32,245 nucleotides of DNA from Bacteroidales bacterium (GTDB lineage Bacteria > Bacteroidota > Bacteroidia > Bacteroidales > UBA7960). Positions 1-8,100 of the stretch are shown piece after piece; positions within the stretch are counted from its first letter, which is position 1, and each line of letters opens with the position of its first letter. Below the pieces are notes generated by a model, which worked only from the letters and a program-made list of their open reading frames with translations, was not told where the DNA came from and ran no database searches. The position numbers and the translations under genes are program-made. The stretch lies in the NCBI GenBank assembly GCA_003559855.1, contig PWJZ01000088.1, positions 1 through 32,245 on the forward strand, in the 5' to 3' direction.

Positions 1-65
1 ACGACTTTGTTAAAAAAGTTGCATATATTTCTTGAATTCAGAACTCAATACGATTATATTGCTCT

Positions 66-722
66 TTACTTTTCCGGCAGCCCTACCGTCTGCGCAAATA
101 TCACATGCTGGTGGTCCTGCAGCTTTAAAGCTTCCCTGATTTTATCCCTGTTTATTGCACCTCTTACAACCGTAGCGAGGCCTTCCGATGCACAAAACAG
201 GTATATGTTTTGAGATATGTATCCTGCATGGTTTGAAGCATAAAAGCTTTTGGTGTCATCATCAAGGCGATCGCCCATTTTGGTAAAATCAGAAACAAAA
301 ACCAGGTTCAAAGGGGCCGTTTTCACAAAATCCTGCATTCCGGTCTGTTCTCTGATATCATTTGTTCCCTTACGTACCAATGCATGGCCTTTATGGTCAT
401 ACAAATACCAACCGTCAGCCATAACCACATAAATATCAATATCCTGAAAATTACGGGCAGATGGGGCTGTACGTAATCCTCTCTCCGGCCGCGAAATACC
501 AAAACCGGCCCATAACAGGTCTGAGAGTTGCTGTTCGCTTAACCCGGCTGAACTATAACTGCGTGAACTCTCACGCAACTTAAGAGCATCCAGCAATGGT
601 ATGCCGCCCGACATGCGCGGCTCGGGCAGTTTCATAATTTTATCCTCCTGTGCCAGGGTACAGAATGAAAACGTTACAAATAAAAGAAATAATAATAAAC
701 TTATAAAAGATAGCTTTTTCAT
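66..722 (-). CDS. Exported SagB/ThcOx-like nitroreductase-family flavoprotein
   Basis: The 218-residue product starts with a Lys-Lys pair, a hydrophobic stretch (about residues 5-22) and a plausible signal peptidase I site at TLA-Q, so it is probably periplasmic. The mature part has the SagB-type nitroreductase pattern: LPEPR, then LLDALKLRESSRSYS, then LSDLLWAGFGI, then APSARNFQDIDIYVV, with a C-terminal half containing NHAGYISQNIYLFCASEGLATVVRGA. Family members bind FMN and use NAD(P)H or catalyse oxidations; the substrate here cannot be told. About 200 mature residues is the size of a single nitroreductase domain. It is the last gene of the minus-strand run behind kynureninase, but a 487-bp gap separates them, so it is probably transcribed alone. 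The family call is fairly secure; the reaction is unknown. Confidence 0.82.
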   Translation of the reverse strand: MKKLSFISLLLFLLFVTFSFCTLAQEDKIMKLPEPRMSGGIPLLDALKLRESSRSYSSAGLSEQQLSDLLWAGFGISRPERGLRTAPSARNFQDIDIYVVMADGWYLYDHKGHALVRKGTNDIREQTGMQDFVKTAPLNLVFVSDFTKMGDRLDDDTKSFYASNHAGYISQNIYLFCASEGLATVVRGAINRDKIREALKLQDHQHVIFAQTVGLPEK

Positions 723-1209
723 TATAGAGGGTTTTAAAATTTTATCAGTTGTAAAATTATTCTAAAACATAAAAATATGGATAAAAATTTAAAAATCATG
801 GCTTATGATGAAATAATTTCTAAAAAATAAAATACGGATGACGCTGATTAAACGAATTGTCACGGATTTATTTTGCATTTTTTTTTGTAACAATAACGGG
901 TTAATAACTCTTTTGGTTTTAAAGCTTTTAGAAATAAAAAATCGTATTTTTAATAATGCAGGCGCATTGGTTTTAAATCCTTTAAAGGACAAAAAAGCCA
1001 TTGTGGGAACATTCGGGTCCGGGAGATTGAAGGTTAATTGAAAGTCATTACAAAATAGAATTATTTACAGGATTGTTGGTAAAGAGATAATATTTCAGAT
1101 ATTTTTTTATTCAAGGCTAAATTTCTAAAAAAATAAAACCCTGATTTGCTATTATTTTTCTAATTCAGAGGTTAAAGATCCTTAAGGCCGGGGGTAAAAC
1201 TTCCGGATT
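723..1209. other. Intergenic region, 487 bp, without a convincing gene
   Basis: This AT-rich stretch lies between kynureninase and the nitroreductase. Short open frames at 789-1001 (minus) and 838-1041 (plus) overlap each other, are rich in Phe, Ile, Lys and Asn, and resemble no family I know. A segment at about 833-872 looks like a decayed copy of an ACGGAT-rich dispersed intergenic repeat. Around 1190-1208, just past the kynureninase stop, there is a weak CCGG-based inverted repeat without a T-run. I see no RNA gene. Confidence 0.5.
833..872. repeat. Possible decayed dispersed intergenic repeat
   Basis: The segment reads ACGGATGACGCTGATTAAA, then CG, AATTGT and CACGGATTTA. Its repeated ACGGAT words and GATTAAACG core look like the ACGGAT/CACGGATTT intergenic repeats I recall from many environmental bacterial genomes. 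A shorter similar fragment (ACGCGGATGAGTCGGAA) is near 15999, upstream of parC. Membership is inferred from memory of such sequences. Confidence 0.3.
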
Positions 1210-2490
1210 TCATGAGACAGCTTTACGCTGTTTGCTGTATTTTTCATATTCCTTTGTATCCATTATCTCTTTTAACGTTTCCACCACATTCCAGACCTCT
1301 TCAAACGTGTTGTAGAGGGCAACCGGTGCAAGGCGGATGATGTTCGGCGGTCTCAGGTCAGGTATTATCCCCCTGGCTTTTAATGCTTCGTTTATCCTTA
1401 CGGCTTCAGGGGGTTCTATGGCTATGTGCCCTCCTCTTCTTTCTTCTTTCAGCGGTGTAACAAACTTAAAGCCGGGAAACCCGGAAAAGACTTTCTCCTG
1501 AAGCAAGCCGGCAAGTAACGATGTCATTTTAAGCGACTTTTCACGAATATTGTTTATTCCGGCCTCAAGAATGATTTTCAATGCACCTTCAATGGCAGAG
1601 GAACCCAGAATACCGGGAGAGGATATTTGCCACCGGCCGGCATTTGGTGCCGGAATGAACTCTGTGAGCATATCAAACTGCTTTTCTTTCAGATAACCAA
1701 ACCATCCTGCCAGCAAAGGCTCTTTGCCGAAGTGTTTTTTATTGACATAATAAAAAGCTGAAGCGCCCGGCCCGCCATTCATATACTTATAACTGCACCA
1801 AAGTGCAAAGTCAACACCCCAGACATCAAAACGGTGCGGTATTGCACCGGCCGAATGACTGCAATCAAACCCTATGGTAATATTGCGTTTATGAGCCTCA
1901 GCAGTAAGCAGTTCCATGTCAAGCAACTGTCCGGTACTGTATATGACAGAAGGCAAAAACACCAAATCAACTTCGTCAGTCATTTGTTCGATAATGTCCT
2001 GTTCATTAAGCAACATGTCTTTGCCGGCCTTTGCAAGTATGAGATGTTTTTGCGGACAAACACCTCTTAATTTCAACTGGCCTTTTAAAGCATAAATGTC
2101 GGAAGGAAAGTTCAGCTCGTCGGCTAATATTTTTGTTCTCTTACCCTTAGGATTATAAAAGCTGCTGATCAATGAATGTATATTTACAGTGGTGGTACCG
2201 CTGAAAACAACTTCACCGGGCTTAGCCCCAACAATAGGCGATGCCATATCACCCATATCTTCGGCAAACCAGAACCATGGCCGCTCTCCTTCCATCCAGC
2301 CTTTAATCCCCAAGGTTTTCCACTCATCCAGCACTCGCATCAAAGACCTCTCCGAATCTTTGGAAAGCAACCCGAGGGAATTACCATCCATGTACGTTAT
2401 ACCTTCCAGAATGTAAAACCTATCGCGAAAGGCGGCAAGAGTATCTTTACCGTCGAAATTAATTATCTCTTCTTTGTTGTATTTTTTCAT
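1210..2490 (-). CDS. kynU: Kynureninase
   Basis: This PLP-dependent hydrolase splits kynurenine to anthranilate plus alanine, or 3-hydroxykynurenine to 3-hydroxyanthranilate plus alanine, in the cytoplasm. At 426 residues it has normal family length. Visible motifs are YMDGNSLGLL near residue 33, FDCSHSAG with the Asp that binds the PLP pyridine nitrogen, and WCSYKYMNGGPGASAF, where K235 is the expected Schiff-base lysine. The C-terminal half has SSPGILGSSAIEGAL and RRGGHIAIE, also typical. The ATG at 2490 fits the usual N-terminus. The 5' leader is made of inverted octamer repeats (2498-2521). The upstream gene on the same strand is a symporter 191 bp away, so uptake and cleavage of a tryptophan product may be linked; this is inference. 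The family assignment is strong. Confidence 0.96.
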   Translation of the reverse strand: MKKYNKEEIINFDGKDTLAAFRDRFYILEGITYMDGNSLGLLSKDSERSLMRVLDEWKTLGIKGWMEGERPWFWFAEDMGDMASPIVGAKPGEVVFSGTTTVNIHSLISSFYNPKGKRTKILADELNFPSDIYALKGQLKLRGVCPQKHLILAKAGKDMLLNEQDIIEQMTDEVDLVFLPSVIYSTGQLLDMELLTAEAHKRNITIGFDCSHSAGAIPHRFDVWGVDFALWCSYKYMNGGPGASAFYYVNKKHFGKEPLLAGWFGYLKEKQFDMLTEFIPAPNAGRWQISSPGILGSSAIEGALKIILEAGINNIREKSLKMTSLLAGLLQEKVFSGFPGFKFVTPLKEERRGGHIAIEPPEAVRINEALKARGIIPDLRPPNIIRLAPVALYNTFEEVWNVVETLKEIMDTKEYEKYSKQRKAVS

Positions 2491-2497
2491 AGAAATA

Positions 2498-2521
2498 TGT
2501 TAATGTGCCAATTTGTTAATT
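2498..2521 (-). repeat. Three octamer repeat units in the kynU leader (inverted orientation)
   Basis: Read on the minus strand, three contiguous 8-bp units AATTAACA, AATTGGCA and CATTAACA occupy this segment, 8 bp upstream of the kynU start. They match the consensus (A/C)ATT(A/G)(A/G)CA of the larger array at 2624-2684, which runs the other way. A single inverted unit (AATTAGCA on the minus strand) also lies at 2597-2604. The opposed arrays could pair in RNA or single-stranded DNA. Confidence 0.75.
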
Positions 2522-2623
2522 GGTATTAAAAACGCACAACAATTATTTATCAAATATATAGATTATCTATTTGCCACAGTAGTTTTTCATCACATTTGCT
2601 AATTACCTCAATATTTTATGACA

Positions 2624-2684
2624 CATTAACCCATTGACACATTGGCACATTGGCACATTGGCAAATTGGCAAATTGGCAAATTA
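2624..2684 (+). repeat. Octamer tandem repeat array overlapping the symporter stop
   Basis: Seven contiguous 8-bp units plus a partial one are visible: CATTAACC, CATTGACA, three CATTGGCA, two AATTGGCA, then AATTA. The consensus is (A/C)ATT(A/G)(A/G)CA. The partial unit contains the symporter TAA stop codon (2684-2682), so the array has grown exactly up to the coding end. There are no spacers, so it is not a CRISPR array. A related pair of units lies at 5028-5043. Confidence 0.85.
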
Positions 2685-4097
2685 TCCCCGGCGATTAACC
2701 CGCCAAACACCCAACAGCAATATAATCGCAGCTACAATGGTAGCAGGTATAAATGCAATCTTCAGAACGCCTTCCTGCATGGTTACAAAGCCATATATAA
2801 ATATGACGGCAATCACAATAGCTCCGCATAGTACGCTTGCAAAAGCAGCATATTTATATTTGTAAACATCTTTTTTTATAAGGGCAAGGAGGCAAACGGG
2901 CGTAAACAAAATATTAAGTGTAATGCCGGCAATGAAGAGTTCGACGATATTGGCAAAATACAGAGCCATTGCCAGTGCGAGCGCTCCAAAAATCACAACT
3001 CCTGTCCTGATTCTGACAAAATGTTTTTCTTTGGACCCTGGTCTGTCTTTCCAGCTGCCAAAATCTCTTACAGCGGTAATTGCCACTATGTTAAGAAAGC
3101 TGTCGGCTGACGACATCAGTGCAGCCAGTAGTCCAATAACCGCAAATCCGAGCAACACCTGTGTGGTATTAGCTTCAAGAAACATATGTGTTGCTGCGTT
3201 GGGATCGGCACCATCACCAAAAGTAACTCTCAGAGCCATGCCTACCAGGGGAAATACAATATAAAAAGGAAGCATTGCTAATCCGCTTATCAGGCTGGTT
3301 CTTTTTGCGGTTTTTTCGCTTCGTGCAGCCAGTGTTCTTTGCCATATATCCATCCTTGTCAGAACCGACGGACTTAATAACAGCGGTAATCCTAATAAGA
3401 ACGCCCACCCTTCATGTGTAGCGTTCAAAAAAGATGAGGGCAAGGTTTGTAATGACGCAAGAGCGTCAGTATCTGTCCATATACCCGGAATGAAAATGAA
3501 AATTATCATGAAGATGATAACCACAAATTGAATAAAATCGGTTATTATAACACCTGAAAGCCCTGCCAGGGCCGTATAAAGTATAACAACAAGAAAGGAA
3601 ATTCCGGCAGCATAAACATAACCAACATCGAAGGCATAATGCAACAATGTTGCCATACCAACAAACTGTGCGGCAGTAAGAAAAAAGAAAATAACAATAT
3701 TAATGCCGCTCACCATTCCTGAAAACAACCTCGGAAACCGTGACAATTTGTGAGTTTTCAAATAAGAACGGTTCAAAAATTCGGCAAACGAGTATATATT
3801 TTTTTCCTTTCCAATGGTTCTGATCTTGCCGGCAAAAAAATATAATATAAAAAATCCTATAACATAAGCAATTCCAATTGCTATAGCTGCAAATCCGGAG
3901 GTGTATCCCATAGCAATAAGCCCCATACACACACCTCCACCCACAAAAGTAGCCAGGGTAGTAAAAACCAGTACCAGTGTTGATGTATTCCTGTTATTTA
4001 TAAGATAACCTTCAATATCACGGCTTTTAACATGCTTAACAGTGAAATATATTATTACTATCAAATAAACAATTATCCAGAACAGGAACCAGTTCAT
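2682..4097 (-). CDS. Sodium:solute symporter family (SSS/SLC5) transporter
   Basis: This 471-residue inner-membrane protein has about 12-13 hydrophobic segments and almost no soluble domain. The N-terminus (FWIIVYLIVIIYFTVKHVKS, followed by GYLINNRNTS) and the glycine-rich FVGGGVCMGLIAMGYTSG segment match the first helices of the LeuT-fold SSS family. The region GLSGVIITDFIQFVVIIF and the later LLAALMSSADSFLNIVA correspond to the conserved family signatures, the latter including the Ser residues used for the second sodium site in related proteins. The substrate cannot be read from the sequence; members carry sugars, amino acids, carboxylates or nucleosides. It sits directly upstream of kynureninase on the same strand, so kynurenine or another aromatic amino acid is a guess from context. 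A TAAATTTG -7 word lies 25 bp upstream of the start. Confidence 0.92.
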   Translation of the reverse strand: MNWFLFWIIVYLIVIIYFTVKHVKSRDIEGYLINNRNTSTLVLVFTTLATFVGGGVCMGLIAMGYTSGFAAIAIGIAYVIGFFILYFFAGKIRTIGKEKNIYSFAEFLNRSYLKTHKLSRFPRLFSGMVSGINIVIFFFLTAAQFVGMATLLHYAFDVGYVYAAGISFLVVILYTALAGLSGVIITDFIQFVVIIFMIIFIFIPGIWTDTDALASLQTLPSSFLNATHEGWAFLLGLPLLLSPSVLTRMDIWQRTLAARSEKTAKRTSLISGLAMLPFYIVFPLVGMALRVTFGDGADPNAATHMFLEANTTQVLLGFAVIGLLAALMSSADSFLNIVAITAVRDFGSWKDRPGSKEKHFVRIRTGVVIFGALALAMALYFANIVELFIAGITLNILFTPVCLLALIKKDVYKYKYAAFASVLCGAIVIAVIFIYGFVTMQEGVLKIAFIPATIVAAIILLLGVWRVNRRG

Positions 4098-4121
4098 GGT
4101 GATTTATACTTTTTTTTAATG

Positions 4122-4129
4122 CAAATTTA
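4122..4129 (-). promoter_or_regulatory. Bacteroidota -7 promoter element for the symporter
   Basis: The minus strand reads TAAATTTG, an exact match to the TAnnTTTG word of Bacteroidota primary sigma promoters. It would place the transcript start near 4115, leaving a leader of about 18 nt before the ATG at 4097. I do not see a clear TTTG -33 element at the usual distance, so only half of the promoter is supported. Confidence 0.5.
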
Positions 4130-4148
4130 AAAATTTAGTGATAAAGGT

Positions 4149-4209
4149 GGCGGGTGACGGGTAACGAGTGGCGATCGGTATTCGGTATTCGGTAATCGGT
4201 GTGACCGAT
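4149..4209. repeat. Short tandem repeat block with hairpin (7-bp units)
   Basis: After a quasi-repeat rich in GGGTGACGGGTAACGAGTGG (from about 4153), four near-identical 7-bp units follow at 4174-4200: ATCGGTA, TTCGGTA, TTCGGTA, ATCGGT. The last unit forms a tight hairpin, ATCGGT-GTG-ACCGAT (4195-4209). It lies between the exonuclease stop and the symporter promoter, both on the minus strand. No T-run follows on either strand, so a terminator role is not supported. Confidence 0.7.
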
Positions 4210-4259
4210 CAACATGCCCATGTCTGAGTAACATTGACCGTTTTTAAAGCAGACACCAA

Positions 4260-5015
4260 TTAGTTTGTAATCACAACTTCCTCGTCCTGCAGATCCTTTT
4301 CACCTCTGAATTTCAGGAATAGCCTGGCGGTGGTAATTACATCTTTATTGCAATAATCGGCAATTCGTTTGAGGTCATTATCTTTCCAGTAAACCCCGGC
4401 TACATCCTTGCCGGATATGTCGTCTTTGGGGGTAGGAATATTAAAAACAGCAGCGAGAAGATCAAGTGAGGTATAATTTTTAAAATCACCGAATTTCCAT
4501 AATTCCATAGTATCCAAAAATCTTGTTTCCCAGGGTTTTTTACCAAAATTATTAAGCACTTCGGGCAAGTCAATACCATTAATAAGCATACGTCTTGACA
4601 GGTAAGGGAAGTCAAATTCTTTACCATTATGACCGCATAAATAGTTATAGTTGCGGCTAAAATAACCGTCAAGCATAGATTTGAATTCCGTCAGCAGAAG
4701 CTTTTCATCATCACTGCTGAAAGCTTTTATTCTGAATGTTCTTTCATTTTCAGGGGTTGAACTGAAAAACCCTGCTGAGACACAGACTATTTTACCAAAT
4801 TCGGCAAAAATTCCCGCTTTTTCAAAAAAAAGCTCTTCTGCACTCTTTTCTTCCTGCTGACTAATCCTTTTCACTTTTTGCTCCCACAAAGCCTTGAAAA
4901 TTTCGGACAGCTCTTGATAACTTTTACACATTGGTACTGTTTCCACATCAAGAAACAATATTTTCCTGATATTTATGGAAAAAAAATCGTTTTTGCTGTC
5001 TAAGCTACCGTCCAT
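4260..5015 (-). CDS. PolB-like 3'-5' exonuclease (DNA_pol_B_exo2 family)
   Basis: This predicted DEDDy-type exonuclease of 251 residues resembles the proofreading domain of B-family polymerases, without a polymerase part. It should remove nucleotides from DNA 3' ends using two metal ions. Visible motifs are FLDVETVP with D23 and E25, then GHNGKEFDFPYLSRRM with the second Asp, and DYCNKDV, where Y221 and D225 give the Y-x3-D signature. An upstream in-frame TTG at 5030 exists, but I chose the ATG at 5015: AAGGA lies six bases before it, and the family rarely has more residues before DVET. It follows tamB by 86 bp and may be co-transcribed with it. Two octamer units (5028-5043) lie in its leader. 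The repair role is inferred from the family. Confidence 0.88.
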   Translation of the reverse strand: MDGSLDSKNDFFSINIRKILFLDVETVPMCKSYQELSEIFKALWEQKVKRISQQEEKSAEELFFEKAGIFAEFGKIVCVSAGFFSSTPENERTFRIKAFSSDDEKLLLTEFKSMLDGYFSRNYNYLCGHNGKEFDFPYLSRRMLINGIDLPEVLNNFGKKPWETRFLDTMELWKFGDFKNYTSLDLLAAVFNIPTPKDDISGKDVAGVYWKDNDLKRIADYCNKDVITTARLFLKFRGEKDLQDEEVVITN

Positions 5016-5027
5016 ATTAATCCTTAT

Positions 5028-5043
5028 CAAATTAGCAAATTAG
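5028..5043 (+). repeat. Two octamer units upstream of the exonuclease gene
   Basis: CAAATTAG occurs twice in tandem. In shifted phase this is AATTAGCA followed by AATTAGTT, agreeing with the octamer consensus (A/C)ATT(A/G)(A/G)CA of the array at 2624-2684. It lies immediately upstream of the ribosome-binding region of the exonuclease gene. Confidence 0.55.
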
Positions 5044-5101
5044 TTTTGTTCACTGATGCCACTTTGTTATTTACGGGTATACGTTTCTCACTTTTCCCTT
5101 A

Positions 5102-8100
5102 TCATTCTTCATATTCGGGAGTCTCATCGGTTTCTTTTCTTCTTCTATTGAACAGTTCATTGAAGTTATCAAATTCTTTTCTGTAGAACAGGCCTATTCC
5201 TTGTGTATACAGGGCGTTGGTATTGAACACATCGATTGTATTCGACCGGTTAAATGCTTTAATTCTGAACCTGCCTTCGGGAGTAATTTTATACTCTATA
5301 TTAACGTCACCAATAATATTACTTGCTTTTTGTTCTGAAGACGGGTGTTCGCCTGCAACTCCGACCTGTCCATCAATGATGAGCCTGTCGTCAAAAAGTT
5401 GAGTTGATAATGCCACTTCCATTTCCTGGCTTGATATTTCATCGCCGGGTCGGTAGTTAACTCCAATATCGAATTCACTGCTTATTTGTGAAAGCCAGTC
5501 GCTAATCTGGTTTGAGAGCATTTCTGTTGATGTCATGCCAACGCCATGACCAATGGCGGTATCATCAAGTTTTGTGGGTGTAAACCTGCTAAGCACTAGC
5601 AATGAAAATATCTGTCTGTTCATTTCCTGTTCGGTAGCAACGAGACCGTTTACCATTTCACGTGTTGCTTCGTCGGCCTGGGGCAGATTTATATCGAAAA
5701 CCAGGTCAGGATTGAACAGTTCGCCTTTCATTTCAAGGACTACGTCAACAGGTATTCTACGTCTATACATCTCTGAAGTGCCGATTTCCATTGATGGATC
5801 TATCAGATCATATAAAGCTGCTCTTGTCCGGTAATAGGCTTTCAGGTCGATCTCGGCATCCAGGGGATCTCCTGCCCAACGGATGGAACCGCCTTTTTCA
5901 ATACGAAATCGCTTGTTAAGCATATTTTGAAGAGTAAACAGGTATTCACCTTCCTCAAGCCTGTAATCACCATACATATTAAAAGAACCCTGTGATGTTA
6001 TTTCCAGCCTGATATCTCCATATCCGCGTCCCCGGATTATATCACCCATCTGCGGATCGAAAATAAGCTGAACTTCGGCATCAGGAGTTACTTCCAGATC
6101 GAAATTCAATGCAAGACCCGATATTTTCGTAATATGTTCAGTTGCATTTTCAATTTCCAAAGTATCATTATTGGAAACAAAAGTTATAAACGACGATTCT
6201 TTCAGTTCTCCTCTGTGGGTTAGCGGGAGGAAAAACCGGGTACCCCTGTTTGTCCGGGCTGCTATATCCATAACGATATTATCAACAGGGCCGTGTATAT
6301 GAGCCCTCCCGGTTGCGAAAGCCGCACCATAATAAGCTTCACGGGTAGCCGGGCCGGTGTTGAGCAATACGGTATTTTCGGGTAATATTTCTATATCAAG
6401 AACAAAATCCCTGAAGTTGTTATGATAAACACGACCCGTTGCCCTGGCCCTGTTGCCGAGTGTATCATTTATAACCATATCTTCGAAAGCAAAATAATCC
6501 TTTCCTATTTCCAAATAATGAGCAAAAGTATAGCTTGTATTTAAATAATCGACTTTGAATCCGGTACGTGCAAGCCTCACCCGGCCTGATAATTCGGGAG
6601 AATTGGCCGGTCCCTCCAATCTGAGATTCCCCGAAGCCATGCCACGGAAGTTTTGTGCAAAACCTTCAAGATATCTTCCGAAAATCGACATTTTCAGGTT
6701 CTCGGCCCTGATATCAAGATCGAAATTGTCATCTTCGCGTTCGGGATAATAAAATCCGGAAGCCACTATCGGCTTATTATAGCCGATATTGCCAAAATAA
6801 ACCACCTCCATCAACACCTCAAACCCCCTCTCTTCATGATCATACTTCGTCGTCAGCAATAAATTGCCCAAATGGTCATTATTGAAACCAAAATCAACGA
6901 TCTCGGCATCGGCAATTACATTTGGTGTCCCATAAATGTTGGATAAGGTAATATCGCCACTGAATAATCCTTCAAAACTCAGATTACTTTTTTCAAAAAA
7001 CCAGTCAAAATTGGCAATGTCAAAATCCTTTAAACCTAACAATAACACATCCTCAGGATCTTTTGATACTATTCCATCGATTATAATATGTTCATTTTTT
7101 TTATAGATCATGAAATTATCAATATTAAAGTAAGCCGAATCAACCCTGATAATATGATCGGGATTGACCTGCCAAAGTGAATCCCTTATGAAAACCTTCG
7201 AAGGCAAGATCTTTAAATCGAAACGATTAGGATCGTAAAATTTTGCAATGCTTTCAATAAGACCTTCATTTTTAATCTTGCTGTCAATATTTTTCCATTC
7301 AAGCAGAGAGTTTAACGTATCATTGGCTATCGAATTTTTAAATTTCAGATTATCCAGCCACACGGTATCCGAAAGCATCAATCTGCTGCATCCGGCTTCC
7401 AAAACATATCTCCCATCATCACGGTTTCCGGAAATTTCAAAATCGTGAAAGATGTTAGTATTAAATACTATTTGGGGTATATTGCCCTGAATTACAAAAT
7501 CATTGGAGTTATTGCTGTAATAGCCTTCAAATTCTGCGCCCTCGGCTATATCCAAACCCGGCACGAATAGTTCGGTAATTGCAGATACATCCTTTATATC
7601 AACAAGGTATTTAAAATCCATTCTGTGAGCCTGATGTAACGTATCAGGCTGAACCGCATACCATGATGGCATGAATGAAGCAAAAAAGCTGTTAACAGAG
7701 CTTGCAATACCCTCAAACCTGATATCACCATTTATATTAACATCTATTATATCAGATTCAAAGGCAAGGTTCTTTCTGAGATCCTCATCAAGGTAATTGG
7801 TTATCAGAATTTTATCAAGCAGATATACGTTCTTCAGATCTTCCTTTTCAATTGACACTTCAGTATAATTAGTATTGTCAACATGTATTTCACCTATCAT
7901 ATCATCAAATTCGTTTCCTTTCAGATTAAAGGTCAGGTTTGTAGACAATATTGAATTAAAGAGGCTGTCGCGTTGAAAAAGGTCAAGCTTTGTAAGATTA
8001 GCATTATCTATCCTGGTATAAAAGTCAAACTGATAAGGAGAGTCATGCAGGTCAACAATACCTGCAAAATCTATATTTATATTCGGATCAGTGACCATAC

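Noticed and set aside
789-1041. Two small overlapping open frames on opposite strands in the gap after kynU
   Set aside because: They overlap each other, have low-complexity composition and contain the probable decayed repeat; neither shows a start signal or homologous look.
2624-2684. CRISPR-like array
   Set aside because: The 8-bp units are directly contiguous without spacers and no cas genes are present.
4260-5030. TTG start at 5030 for the exonuclease
   Set aside because: The ATG at 5015 has an AAGGA six bases before it and yields a normal-length N-terminus; the TTG lies within the octamer repeat.
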